DNA from: an uncultured Bacteriovorax sp.
GTDB lineage: Bacteria; Bdellovibrionota; Bacteriovoracia; Bacteriovoracales; Bacteriovoracaceae
Direction: 5' to 3'
DNA: 64,000 nucleotides
NCBI GenBank assembly: GCA_946481315.1
Contig: CAMLMH010000002.1
Span: 310,001 to 374,000 of the forward strand
Positions within the stretch are counted from its first letter, which is position 1. Each line of letters opens with the position of its first letter. Made by a program: the position numbers and the translations under genes. Below the pieces are notes generated by a model, which had not been told where the DNA came from, did not search any database, and was given only the letters and a program-made list of their open reading frames with translations. Shown here piece by piece: positions 8,044-17,648 of the stretch.

Positions 8044-9474
8044 CTATTCGATTCTGATTTCTATGACACGTGGATTAAGTAATTCCACGGGCTCCTTCTT
8101 TTCCTCTTTTTTATCTTCTCCCGGGGATGGAGGTGGCGGCGGGGCATCTGGATCAGTTGGAGTGGCAGGGTCCGGTGAACTGCCAGCTTGAGTTCCCGGA
8201 GCGACGGGTTGTTTTGGTTTTGGCGGTTGCGGTTTAATCGGTAGGTCCACAAAAGCAACAATATTGTATATACCGTTATTGTAGGATCCTCGCGAATTGA
8301 TTTTGTATAATTTTCCGGCCGTATCAATGGTCAATCCGGCATTTTTAAGTTCGGTCATTCTTTCTTCATAATCAGTATCTGTAACAATATTAAGCGTAGT
8401 GACCACAACGTTTTTAAAGTCTTCGGCATTTTTAAATTTTTTACCAGGTATTTTCTTATCTTCATCACCGTCGCGGTATTTAAAAAATTCTTCAATCTGC
8501 ACATTGTTTATGTTGGGAAATAGAATCTTCAGGTCTTCAATAGTCAGCTCATTAATGGAGATAACACTGACTTCATGCACGCTGAGACGGTCTTTGATCA
8601 GCTCAACAATTTGATCATCCCAGGAAGGCAGCAGATAGATTTCATCTATGGAGGCCATAGGTCCATGCTTAGGTGTGATGTTTTTCTGAGTGAATTTTGC
8701 TTCAATTTCCGGTCGGACGCTGTCATTAAAATCCCGACGGTCGTTTACATAAAACTTCATTTCCTTGATAAGCATAGAAGCATCGGTGTTACCGTATTTG
8801 GAATGGAAAGTTTCATCCACATCGCTTTTTTCCTTAATCAGACGAGCGAGAGTTTCAGTAAGTTTTGCTTCAATAATTGCATGCGCTGGTTGTGCTTTCT
8901 TGGCCCCGGGATTTTCATCAGGGTCTGTCGGCTCAGTCAGCTCCGGATCTGGGTCTTGGGACCCTGGATCAACGGCCAAATCTCCGGTGGCAGGTTGTGC
9001 TTGTTTTTTTTGAATTCGTAAGGAATTTGGATTTAGGAAACCGGAAATTTTTGTAAAAGTAACTGCAATGTCTCCGCGAATAAGCGTGTTTTTTTCGAAT
9101 TCTGCCAGGGCCGTTCGTTGAATAATGTTAGCGTTTCGGGGAGCAGGAATAGGGTACATGAATGGCTGAATAATAATTGATTCTAAATCAGAAGAGGGAA
9201 AAACTGATTTAAGCGTTTCTTCTTTTTCAATTTTGTTACGACCTTCCTGGTAGAGACGCAGCTTGGCCATCGCAAAATTCAAACCGGCTTCGGCATTGAG
9301 ACGTGCCTGTATCTTATCCTGCTGGTTATAAATTTTTATTTTGTTCAGTTTGACATCAAACGTGAAGTCCGCAAGGAGGAAAGTAAGTATCGTTACTACT
9401 CCTATTACCATGATCAGAGCAAGTCCTTGATCAGTATACAAAGTTTTTTTCAGGAAATGACGGTTACTTCTCAT
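8044..9474 (-). CDS. gspK: Type II secretion minor pseudopilin GspK
   Basis: 476 residues. The N-terminus has a short basic leader and the pseudopilin helix (QGLALIMVIGVVTILTFLLA, residues ~16-35), with the usual GspK property of lacking the Glu5 found in other pseudopilins. GspK caps the pseudopilus tip with GspI and GspJ. Two Pro/Asp-rich segments stand out: one near residues 165-200 (containing TEPTDPDENPG) and one near the C-terminus (PTDPDAPPPPPSPGEDKKEE). Both look like flexible linkers inserted between folded parts. Its start overlaps the gspJ stop by 4 bases. Confidence 0.88.
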   Translation of the reverse strand: MRSNRHFLKKTLYTDQGLALIMVIGVVTILTFLLADFTFDVKLNKIKIYNQQDKIQARLNAEAGLNFAMAKLRLYQEGRNKIEKEETLKSVFPSSDLESIIIQPFMYPIPAPRNANIIQRTALAEFEKNTLIRGDIAVTFTKISGFLNPNSLRIQKKQAQPATGDLAVDPGSQDPDPELTEPTDPDENPGAKKAQPAHAIIEAKLTETLARLIKEKSDVDETFHSKYGNTDASMLIKEMKFYVNDRRDFNDSVRPEIEAKFTQKNITPKHGPMASIDEIYLLPSWDDQIVELIKDRLSVHEVSVISINELTIEDLKILFPNINNVQIEEFFKYRDGDEDKKIPGKKFKNAEDFKNVVVTTLNIVTDTDYEERMTELKNAGLTIDTAGKLYKINSRGSYNNGIYNIVAFVDLPIKPQPPKPKQPVAPGTQAGSSPDPATPTDPDAPPPPPSPGEDKKEEKKEPVELLNPRVIEIRIE

Positions 9475-10340
9475 TGAATAGCTCCGTCCGGTCCAGGATC
9501 AGTCGGTGTTGAGATGGCCCCGGGAGTGGCTCCAGTTGAACCTAATTTCAAATCATCTTGTTTGGTGTTGAAATAAGGATGCAGCACCCGAAAAACTTTC
9601 TGAATGACTTGTTCATTTTTATCTTCATCAACCCAGACTAAATCAATTTTAATCGCCCGGATCAGATTTTTATTTTCATTGAGATCCTGAATAGATCCTA
9701 CAAATTTTTTAGTCCGCTCATCCCAGAATGAAAATTCCATAGATTTAATATTTCTCATCAGCACCTGTGGCTTAACTTCACTCCAGTTTATGGATTCAGC
9801 ATACACATCTGTTGCAATCACCTGTCTGATCAGCTCCTGTCCCAATATAGCGGCAGGTTCTTCGCCGGGTTCTCCTTCCATCGGCCTCAGGCTATATTTT
9901 ACCCATGCAAAACGACTTTCTTTGGAATTTGCCATTTTCCGGCGATTGGCCTGGGTGAAGAGAATCATAGAGGATTTATCTTCGGATTTAAATTGCGGAA
10001 TGAGCTGACCATTCTTGGCCCTGCCATCGAAATTACCCGATGGTGCAGCAGTATCGGCATAGGGATCTGAACTGCTGCTCGCTGTAGGCATCAATTTCCC
10101 GGATGAGTAAAGAGGAGTATACAGTTGAGTGATGTCCGCATCGAGTCTGCCGATTGCAGTCACACCCTGAATAATAAGTCTGTCTTCTTTTAAAACTGTA
10201 TCTTTAGTGGCGAGATTGGAATCCAGCATTTTATAAGTCGAAAAGGCGATAAAAGTCAGAATCATAATTGCTATCAGAACTTCAATCAGTGTGAAGCCGC
10301 CTTCCCGAACTGAATGGGATTGCTGTTTAAAATGTTCCAA
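9471..10340 (-). CDS. gspJ: Type II secretion minor pseudopilin GspJ
   Basis: 289 residues with a prepilin cleavage motif GGFTLIEVLIAIMILTFIAF (residues 14-33) including the conserved Glu at position 5 of the mature helix. The globular domain carries the GspJ-like IRAIKIDLVW near residue 230. It ends in a short Pro/Asp tail (TPTDPGPDG) like that of its neighbour GspK. Overlaps gspI by 14 bases. Tip-complex subunit with GspI and GspK. Confidence 0.88.
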   Translation of the reverse strand: MEHFKQQSHSVREGGFTLIEVLIAIMILTFIAFSTYKMLDSNLATKDTVLKEDRLIIQGVTAIGRLDADITQLYTPLYSSGKLMPTASSSSDPYADTAAPSGNFDGRAKNGQLIPQFKSEDKSSMILFTQANRRKMANSKESRFAWVKYSLRPMEGEPGEEPAAILGQELIRQVIATDVYAESINWSEVKPQVLMRNIKSMEFSFWDERTKKFVGSIQDLNENKNLIRAIKIDLVWVDEDKNEQVIQKVFRVLHPYFNTKQDDLKLGSTGATPGAISTPTDPGPDGAIQ

Positions 10341-10851
10341 TTTTTACATCCGCATTCGGATTCATCAGCCACGTAGCAAGTGTGAATGATTCACCGGTCA
10401 GTTTATTTTTTGTTGTGACCTCAACCTGCCAGACCATTTTTTCCATGTTTTCTTTAAAAACAGTGAAAATCCTTTTTTCCATTTGTGCCTGTTGGGACTC
10501 TTCTTCGTTTTCCTCTTCATCTGCTCCCTTACCGGCGATCTTGGTCATATCAGGAACGAAGAATTTTTTATAACGAACTATTGTCTGATAATCGGTATTT
10601 CCTTCCACGTCTTTCGTTTCAGGAGCAATGGTCAATGTTTCCCTTAGTTCAGGAGGGTTGGTGATAATATCGTTCATTTTATTTTCGCAAAAATCTTTTA
10701 GCAGGATATCCTGGCGTAGATTTCCGGAATCGAGCAGGTTATACCCCATACCTGTTACAAAGGTTGTGGAAAAAACAGCAAAAATCGCAATGGCGATCAT
10801 TACTTCCATCAGGGTAAAACCGGATTGATTATTGGCTAACAGTTTTTTCAT
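10327..10851 (-). CDS. gspI: Type II secretion minor pseudopilin GspI
   Basis: 174 residues with prepilin motif SGFTLMEVMIAIAIFAVFST (residues 10-29). It contains an acidic insertion (DEEENEEESQQ) near residue 115 that usual GspI proteins (~125 residues) lack. The four-base overlap with gspH and 14-base overlap with gspJ indicate translational coupling. Nucleates the pseudopilus tip. Confidence 0.85.
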   Translation of the reverse strand: MKKLLANNQSGFTLMEVMIAIAIFAVFSTTFVTGMGYNLLDSGNLRQDILLKDFCENKMNDIITNPPELRETLTIAPETKDVEGNTDYQTIVRYKKFFVPDMTKIAGKGADEEENEEESQQAQMEKRIFTVFKENMEKMVWQVEVTTKNKLTGESFTLATWLMNPNADVKIGTF

Positions 10852-11558
10852 TTTTGTTTTAACCAGTCTTCAAAAATCTGCTTGGCCTTTTCTTTCTGTA
10901 CAATCAGTATATCCCGATTGGAAATATTTTCTATTTTATGAACTTCTTTTCTGGTCTCCAGTCCAAATGCGTCGATTTCAATTGCTACTGCCTTTTCATC
11001 AGTTGCAAGAATGATGATTGAATCGTCTTTTTCACCAGTAGGAAAAGCATAGATGGCCGCTTCAGCGCTGTCGACTAAACGTTTGGATGTGGAGGTACCA
11101 AAACCAATGATCCGAACATCTTCATCGATTTCCAGATTGGATTCCTGAAATTCTTTAATTCGGTTGAATTTCATGTTCACTTCTTTGATTTTTTTCTGCT
11201 GAACCGCTGCTTCTTCTTCACTTATGGTTGTTGTTTCAAAATCTTCTGCCGGAGGGAGAATAAATGAATCACTGGGACCATATTCGACAGCATACTCTTG
11301 GGGGGATTTGTCGAGAAAAAGATGGAGTCTTACGACGCTGTTTCTGAGGGCCGCTTCATCACTCATAAATCCAATTGCCCTTTGCAACTGAGCGACTTCC
11401 TGATCCAGATCTTCATCACTGTTTGAGAATGTATCAGACAGTCCGAAGGCGACAACTAAGGCAACCAGTGACAGGGTCACGAGTATTTCTACAATCGTGA
11501 AACCCTGCTGATTGAATAAGCTTTGGGATGAATCACTATTCCTCCTGAACTTCCCCAT
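10848..11558 (-). CDS. gspH: Type II secretion minor pseudopilin GspH
   Basis: 236 residues, prepilin motif QGFTIVEILVTLSLVALVVA (residues 18-37). It is placed between gspG and gspI, the expected gspH position. The globular part includes a long charged segment (ISEEEAAVQQKKIKEVN) and a GspH-like C-terminal strand region. Its start lies 23 bases inside gspG, the largest overlap in the operon. No separate ribosome binding site is needed if translation is coupled. Confidence 0.85.
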   Translation of the reverse strand: MGKFRRNSDSSQSLFNQQGFTIVEILVTLSLVALVVAFGLSDTFSNSDEDLDQEVAQLQRAIGFMSDEAALRNSVVRLHLFLDKSPQEYAVEYGPSDSFILPPAEDFETTTISEEEAAVQQKKIKEVNMKFNRIKEFQESNLEIDEDVRIIGFGTSTSKRLVDSAEAAIYAFPTGEKDDSIIILATDEKAVAIEIDAFGLETRKEVHKIENISNRDILIVQKEKAKQIFEDWLKQK

Positions 11559-12030
11559 TTGATCCTTTGGCCGCAGAGGCCTTTGCTCTTAGAGAAATAT
11601 CAGCTGCATTTCCTTCGCCACCCTCTTCGCCATCACTACCATAAGAGATTATGTTGAAAGTTTTTCCGTCAGATTCGAAGATAAAATCATTATCCCAGGG
11701 ATCCTTTGGAACCTGTTCACCTTCAATAAATCCATTAACTGGGTAATCCTTACATTCACGACCACCTGTTGGTTTAGTCACAAGCGCATCCAGACCTTGT
11801 TCTGTGCTTGGGTAAAAATTACATTTGCGGCGGAACTCTTTTAGTCTGCTTTCCAGATTGCTCATCTGAATCTTGGCCGAATTAACTTTACCTTCATCCA
11901 TTTGTTCAAAAAGACGACCACCAACAAATGTACCAACAACGGCCAAAAGGGTAAGGGCGATTAAGATTTCAATCAGCGAGAAACCTTTTTGGTTTTTAGC
12001 TAATTCTTTAAAAAAATTTTTTTTATCCAT
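11536..12030 (-). CDS. gspG: Type II secretion major pseudopilin GspG
   Basis: Main subunit of the pseudopilus, 164 residues. Prepilin motif KGFSLIEILIALTLLAVVGT (residues 15-34). The GspG signature follows: FPSTEQGLDAL-type segment (here YPSTEQGLDALVTKP), PKDPWDNDF, and the calcium loop GSDGEEGGEGNAADI. A C-terminal extension of ~20 residues after the calcium loop is longer than usual. 33 bases separate it from gspF; the highest expression of the operon is expected here. Confidence 0.95.
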   Translation of the reverse strand: MDKKNFFKELAKNQKGFSLIEILIALTLLAVVGTFVGGRLFEQMDEGKVNSAKIQMSNLESRLKEFRRKCNFYPSTEQGLDALVTKPTGGRECKDYPVNGFIEGEQVPKDPWDNDFIFESDGKTFNIISYGSDGEEGGEGNAADISLRAKASAAKGSNGEVQEE

Positions 12031-12063
12031 GATAGTAAATCTCCGGAAAGTTAATACTTATTT

Positions 12064-13278
12064 TTAACGTTTTAAACTGTTCAGATCAACAAGTGGAACG
12101 ACAACTGAGAAAATGATAAAGGCCACGACAGCTCCCATGACTACCATCATTATAGGTTCTAAGACAGATGTTAGTCCACTAAGTTTTGAGTTCACCTGGT
12201 CCTCGTAATTTTCGGCCACGATCTGCAGCATGGGTTCAAGTTCACCCGAGCGTTCACCCAGTTTAATCATGTGTGTGACCATCGGAGGAAAGAGCTCTGA
12301 TCTGATTAATGGTCCGGTGATGGAGCCCCCTTCGGATATGCTCATTCGGGCTTCATCCACGGCTTTTTTCATGTGAACATTGCTGACGAGGTTTGAAACA
12401 ATTTTCATTGAAGAGAGAATAGGGACACTTGACTGCAGAAGTGTGGCAAGCGTCGAGCAGAAGCGGGAGACGTTAATCATCATCACGATCTCTCCGACTA
12501 TAGGCATTTTAAGAATCAGCGAATCAAATTTCGATCGTCCTGCTTCAGTCTTCAGCCATTTCTTCATGAACGAATAACCAGCGACGAGTGCAATAAGAAC
12601 AATCCACCAGTAATTGACGAGAAAGTCAGATATCCAGATGCACAGTTTTGTCTGTAGTGGAAGTTCACGTTTGAGATTGACGAAAATTTTACTGATTTTT
12701 GGAATAACAACGATAAAAATGAGAGCGATCATCAGACCACCGACACTCATCATAATCATCGGGTAAGTCATCGCACCCTGAATGCGGTTTTTCAGTTTTA
12801 GTTGACTCTCTGTAAAATCGGCAAGCCGCAGAAGTACAACTTCCAGCGTACCCGAAGCTTCACCTGCATCAACCATATTGATATAGACATTATCAAAAAT
12901 TTTCGGATAATCAGATAACGCACGGGCCAGAGAAGAGCCTTCATTGACCTTGGCGCGGATTTCGGAGAGCGTAATCTTGAGTCGGGGATTTTCCGTCTGA
13001 TCAACGAGAGCTGTAAAGGCCTCAACAATCTGAATTTTTGCTTTTAATAGAGTCGCAAGCTGGCGGGTCATCAAAGCGAGATCCGCAATACTCACGCCAG
13101 AGCCAAATGAAAAACTACTGGCCTTCTTCATCGACGTTGAAGTCTGCTCATTGATTTCAATCAGCATAATTCCCATCGATTTCAAACGCTGCTTGGCCGC
13201 ATTGAGACCTTCAGCGTTGATTGTCGACTTCATTTCTTTGCCGGATTTATCTATGCCTTTATAGTTATAAATGGCCAT
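12064..13278 (-). CDS. gspF: Type II secretion inner membrane platform protein GspF
   Basis: 404 residues, standard length, with two T2SSF domains each ending in membrane helices (residues ~170-195, ~215-235 and ~375-398). The N-terminus MAIYNYKGIDKSGKEMKSTI and the motif LATLLKAKIQIVEAFTAL are typical of GspF. It anchors the ATPase GspE and guides pseudopilus assembly. Lies 18 bases after gspE. Confidence 0.95.
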   Translation of the reverse strand: MAIYNYKGIDKSGKEMKSTINAEGLNAAKQRLKSMGIMLIEINEQTSTSMKKASSFSFGSGVSIADLALMTRQLATLLKAKIQIVEAFTALVDQTENPRLKITLSEIRAKVNEGSSLARALSDYPKIFDNVYINMVDAGEASGTLEVVLLRLADFTESQLKLKNRIQGAMTYPMIMMSVGGLMIALIFIVVIPKISKIFVNLKRELPLQTKLCIWISDFLVNYWWIVLIALVAGYSFMKKWLKTEAGRSKFDSLILKMPIVGEIVMMINVSRFCSTLATLLQSSVPILSSMKIVSNLVSNVHMKKAVDEARMSISEGGSITGPLIRSELFPPMVTHMIKLGERSGELEPMLQIVAENYEDQVNSKLSGLTSVLEPIMMVVMGAVVAFIIFSVVVPLVDLNSLKR

Positions 13279-13296
13279 ACTGGTCTCGTTTTAAAA

Positions 13297-15033
13297 TTAA
13301 TGTTGTTCTTCATCTTCTTCGTTAATGGCACGAACCATTTCTTCAACACTGGTCACACCCTTAAAGACGTGTTCGAGTGCATCCTGACGAAGAGATTTCA
13401 TTCCACCTTTGATGGCCGTTTTTTTAACTGTTGAAGCATCAGCTTTTTTAAGAATTAATGGTCTGATTTCATCTGTGATAACCATTAATTCGGCGACAAC
13501 GGTCATCCCGGAATAACCCATGTAATTACATTTCGGACACCCCACTGATTTGTACAAAGTTGTATCCTTTGGCATTGAATGAACATCCAGCAGCTGAAAA
13601 TCGTAATCTGTTGCCTGATAGGGTTGCTTACATTCAGGACAAAGTTTACGAATTAAGCGCTGGGCGAGAACGCCTGCCAGCGAGGAGGCAATCAAGAAAG
13701 GCTGCACGCCCATATCGATAAGGCGGTTAGGAGCGGAAGCAGCATCGTTGGTGTGGATCGTGGAGAGAACAAAGTGTCCGGTCAACGAAGCCTGAATGGC
13801 CATCTCGGCGGTTTCTAAGTCACGCGTTTCACCCACCATGATGACGTCCGGGTTCTGACGAAGAATAGAGCGGAGAGCTTTTGCAAAAGAAAGATCAATT
13901 TTGTGATTAACCTGAATTTGTGAGATACCCTGCAGTTCATATTCAACCGGGTCTTCAACTGTAATAATCATTTTATCCGGAGTATTTATCCGGTCGAGCA
14001 TCGCAAAGAGTGTTGTTGTTTTTCCGTGACCTGTTGGTCCCGAAACGTACACAACTCCGTGTTTACGACGGGAAAGTTCGTCCAGAGTCTTGAGAACCTG
14101 GCCATGGAAGCCCAGGTTTTCCAGTGTTAAAACGTTATTGGACTTTTCCAGAATACGCATAACAATTCGTTCGCCGTTTTGGATGGGAACAACACTCACA
14201 CGAATATCGATATCTTTTCCGGCCATCTTGATTTTAATACGGCCATCTTGTGGCAGACGTTTTTCGGCAATATCCATGGACTTGGTCATTACTTTCAGAC
14301 GTGAGGTGACGGCGGCCTGAGTTTTAATCGGCTGGCGCAGAATCTCGCGCATAACACGATTGACACGAAAGCGGTAAACGACTTCTTTTTCATAAGGCTC
14401 AATATGAATATCGGATGCCTTGTCTTTAATTGCCCGGAAGATGATGGAGTTTACGAATCTTATAACAGGTGCCTCATCGGCGCCTGCTTCTAAAATATCT
14501 ATTGGCCCGTCCAGGTCAAGATTTTCATCAAACTCGCCTTCAATTGAATCAACTACATTTCGGTTTGCCCGTTCATAGATGCGGTTAATGGCATCCTGAA
14601 CTTTGAGCGGACTGGATACAACCAGCTTAACTTCTTTTTTAAAAATTTCCTGAATGTCGTTGATAGCATCAAAATTAAACGGGTCAGTAACCAATAAAGT
14701 GATACTTTGGTCGGTTTCCAGAATTGGCAAAATCTCATGCGCTTTAGCGTAGTTGATGCTGATATTAAGGGTCAGGTTTGGATCGATTTCTTCCATTTTA
14801 AGTTCGGAGACATAGGGGATATCCACCTGATGACAAATAACTTTGATGATGTCGTGCGGGTGAATATAGTTTTTCTTCAGCAGGATTTCGCCCAGGAGCA
14901 TGCCTGATTCCCGCTGAATCTCCAGGGCCTCGTCTAACTGGCCTTCAGTCAATGAAGTATGCTTTAAAAGCAGTTGCCCGATTTTTTCTTTCTGGCCTTC
15001 AACTTTTTCCAGCATGTGATCAGTTATTTTCAT
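13297..15033 (-). CDS. gspE: Type II secretion ATPase GspE
   Basis: 578 residues. N1E/MshEN domain (residues ~1-150), then the secretion ATPase core: Walker A GPTGHGKTTT (~331-340), Asp box, Walker B ILRQNPDVIMVGETRD (~395), His box, and a four-cysteine zinc domain CPECK...CPKCN (~464-504). The Walker A has His where Ser is usual (GPTGSGKTTT); Gly, Lys and Thr residues are intact, so activity is expected. A ribosome binding site AGGGAG precedes the ATG. Powers pseudopilus assembly from the cytoplasm. Confidence 0.96.
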   Translation of the reverse strand: MKITDHMLEKVEGQKEKIGQLLLKHTSLTEGQLDEALEIQRESGMLLGEILLKKNYIHPHDIIKVICHQVDIPYVSELKMEEIDPNLTLNISINYAKAHEILPILETDQSITLLVTDPFNFDAINDIQEIFKKEVKLVVSSPLKVQDAINRIYERANRNVVDSIEGEFDENLDLDGPIDILEAGADEAPVIRFVNSIIFRAIKDKASDIHIEPYEKEVVYRFRVNRVMREILRQPIKTQAAVTSRLKVMTKSMDIAEKRLPQDGRIKIKMAGKDIDIRVSVVPIQNGERIVMRILEKSNNVLTLENLGFHGQVLKTLDELSRRKHGVVYVSGPTGHGKTTTLFAMLDRINTPDKMIITVEDPVEYELQGISQIQVNHKIDLSFAKALRSILRQNPDVIMVGETRDLETAEMAIQASLTGHFVLSTIHTNDAASAPNRLIDMGVQPFLIASSLAGVLAQRLIRKLCPECKQPYQATDYDFQLLDVHSMPKDTTLYKSVGCPKCNYMGYSGMTVVAELMVITDEIRPLILKKADASTVKKTAIKGGMKSLRQDALEHVFKGVTSVEEMVRAINEEDEEQH

Positions 15034-15055
15034 CTGTCTCCCTGACGATAGAGTC

Positions 15056-17614
15056 TTACTCTACTGCCGTCTTCGTTGTGTTTTCAGCCGGTGCCTTGGC
15101 CATTTCTTTATTTTCTGCTTTCTTCAGAATGTCCTGATAGTCCGGTGCCTCAGCAGGAGGAGAGTTCAGCAGATCATCATTAATGCTCAAATCTGGCTGT
15201 AAGGTTTCATTGTTTTCGCGGTATCTAGATCCTTCTGTTTGATCGTACAGTGGACCTTCACCTTGTTTTTTAGCTTTCTCATAGAGACCTTTAACCGTGG
15301 TATTGAAAGAATCATCATCACCAGTGAGATTTTTTAAATGTGATTGACGGCGGTTAAGCAGATCTTTGACATTCTCTGAATTAGTTTTTTCATATGAAGC
15401 CAGAATTTTTGGCGTCATAAAAAAGAGGAGGTTAACTTTTTCAATATTCTTAGTCGTATTTTTAAATAACCAGCCAAGAACCGGAATATCACCCAGCAGA
15501 GGTACTTTATTTACTGTATTGGTTTCTTTATCCCGCATTAAACCACCCATGGCGATTGTGTCTTTATCACGGACAACCACAGTCGTATTTAATGAGCGGA
15601 TCACAGTACCAACACCATTATTTTGTACACCAGCAGGCAAAGCACGTGAAGAGAAGTCTTCAATCTTCTGATCAATTTTCAGTTTAATAAACCGAGTGAC
15701 TTTGTTAATTTGCGGAGTAATTTTCAAGGTAAGTGCTACAGTCTGCTGTTCAACTGCAGTTTGTGAGGTTCCGTTTGAAGCATTGGTTGTCTTTAATACC
15801 GGAACTTTTTCCCCGTTTTCAAAAACACCCTCGACGTTATCCAGTGTCAATATCTGTGGGGTCGCCAGTACGTTCGTAGTGTTATGAGTAGCAATGGCCG
15901 TGACTAAACCGTTAACCGAGTTTACAGAAATTGGTTTACCATCAGGTCCCGGTAAATCAATTTTACGTCCAACACCGCCACCTACAAAAAGACCGGAAAG
16001 ATTTGTAATATTGTTGGTCATTAATGAAAGCAGGTCACTGGTGTTTCCGTAACCGACTTTTTGTGTTCCACCCGACCCATAGGCACCCAATAATGAGATA
16101 CCAAAAGCGTTGCCTTTAGTGACCTGGGTTTCCATCATTAAACCTTCGACGTAAACCTGATCGCGCGGTACATCGAGTTTAGCAATGACCGAACGGACTG
16201 TTTCATAGTCAGTAGGTGAGGCGGTCACAACAAGAGCATTGTTATCTTTATCGGCCGTAATTTTTACATCATTGTTAAATAGCGTGGCAGTTGTTGCAGT
16301 TGCGGAAGTAGGTGACGAAAAGCGGGTTAAGCTTCCGGTGCCACTGCGAGGGGCATTGGAAACTAGAGAGGAGAGAGTTTTAGAAAGAGCTTCTGCATCA
16401 CCGTAGTTCAAGTAATAAACATGAATTTGTCCTGAGCCGGCAGCGACAACTTTAACGTCCAGTTTCTCCACAAGTGATCTAAGTTCTCTTGCCCCTTCAT
16501 TGTTGGCCATGGCAATGATCGAATTTGTTCTTGGCTCGGCGATGATCCGGGAGATATTGACCTGTGAAGTTGATCCAGTGGTCGTTGTATTGGCACGGAT
16601 TTTACTGTCTGCTGAATTTCCTTTGAGAATTTTATCCAGCAGGTTGGCAATTTCCTGCGCTGATGAATTTTTCACTTTAATAATCTGTAGTGATTCTTCG
16701 TGTCCCGGAATATCGATAAACTTAATGAGCTTCATTAAGCGGTTAATGTGTGTTCCTGTTTCCTGCACAATAACGGTGTTCGTTTGTTTGATTTCAATAA
16801 TACGGCCATAGCGGGACATGAAAGGTCTGAAAGAGTTTGCGACTTCCCGTGAGTTTACATACTTCAGCGGAATAATCTGCATGACATAGTTTTCAGTGTT
16901 AGGAGTATAGGTTCCGGTATACATCGTTGTCGGAGAATAACGAATGTCGCGATTGTTTACGATGGTATAATAGGCACCGGATTTCACCAGGGAGTATCCA
17001 TTAATTGAAAGTGCCTGTAAGTAAGCCTTCCATGCATCTCCGATAGTAATGGGTGTAGGTGAAGAAATTGAAATTTTACCTTTGATATCCTTATCCAGAA
17101 TAAGATTCAGGCCGGTAAGCTTCTGCATATGTTTAGTCAGGTCGAGAATTGAGACGTTAGGGAAATCAAAACTGGTCACAACTTCCGGACCAAAGGCCGT
17201 TTCCGGATTCAGGTTGACGTACTTTTTATCTACCTTATTTGGTTTTGGTGAACCACCGCCGGAGCGACCGAAACTATCCCGAGAACCACCACTTCCTCCG
17301 TCTGCATCAGCACTGCCACCGCTTCCTTCGTCGGCCATTTCATCCATGTCTGCGCCACCTTCTTCATCCTCTTCGAGACCCGGAGAAAAAGAAGTTGCAG
17401 CATCAGAAGATTTATCCAGAAGCTGAGTGGCCGATTTGCCGGTATCCGGAACTGCCACGTCCTGGTTTGCCGGTTGTGCTGGTCGATTAAAACGTGTTTT
17501 ACTTTTGTATTTATCAAACTGGGCCATGACCTCAGGAGATAAACCTGCAGTTAGAACCATGGAGACGGTGAGGACTTTGATCGTCGTGCCGTTTACAGTA
17601 CCATTTTTTTTCAT
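15056..17614 (-). CDS. gspD: Type II secretion outer membrane secretin GspD
   Basis: 852 residues, with an N-terminal signal-like helix (residues ~10-31, ending PEVMA). A Gly/Ser/Asp-rich low-complexity linker fills about residues 65-125, then comes the N0 domain (DFPNVSILDLTKHMQKLTGL), N1-N3 ring domains (VIPLKYVNS, INSIIAMAN-type segments) and the secretin core with VPLLGDIPVLGWLF near residue 745. The C-terminal ~90 residues are hydrophilic and could be an S-domain for pilotin binding. The linker before N0 is not usual. Forms the outer membrane pore for folded exoproteins. Confidence 0.95.
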   Translation of the reverse strand: MKKNGTVNGTTIKVLTVSMVLTAGLSPEVMAQFDKYKSKTRFNRPAQPANQDVAVPDTGKSATQLLDKSSDAATSFSPGLEEDEEGGADMDEMADEGSGGSADADGGSGGSRDSFGRSGGGSPKPNKVDKKYVNLNPETAFGPEVVTSFDFPNVSILDLTKHMQKLTGLNLILDKDIKGKISISSPTPITIGDAWKAYLQALSINGYSLVKSGAYYTIVNNRDIRYSPTTMYTGTYTPNTENYVMQIIPLKYVNSREVANSFRPFMSRYGRIIEIKQTNTVIVQETGTHINRLMKLIKFIDIPGHEESLQIIKVKNSSAQEIANLLDKILKGNSADSKIRANTTTTGSTSQVNISRIIAEPRTNSIIAMANNEGARELRSLVEKLDVKVVAAGSGQIHVYYLNYGDAEALSKTLSSLVSNAPRSGTGSLTRFSSPTSATATTATLFNNDVKITADKDNNALVVTASPTDYETVRSVIAKLDVPRDQVYVEGLMMETQVTKGNAFGISLLGAYGSGGTQKVGYGNTSDLLSLMTNNITNLSGLFVGGGVGRKIDLPGPDGKPISVNSVNGLVTAIATHNTTNVLATPQILTLDNVEGVFENGEKVPVLKTTNASNGTSQTAVEQQTVALTLKITPQINKVTRFIKLKIDQKIEDFSSRALPAGVQNNGVGTVIRSLNTTVVVRDKDTIAMGGLMRDKETNTVNKVPLLGDIPVLGWLFKNTTKNIEKVNLLFFMTPKILASYEKTNSENVKDLLNRRQSHLKNLTGDDDSFNTTVKGLYEKAKKQGEGPLYDQTEGSRYRENNETLQPDLSINDDLLNSPPAEAPDYQDILKKAENKEMAKAPAENTTKTAVE

Positions 17615-17648
17615 GTGACGTCCGTTTTAATGACCAATACAAAGGTCG

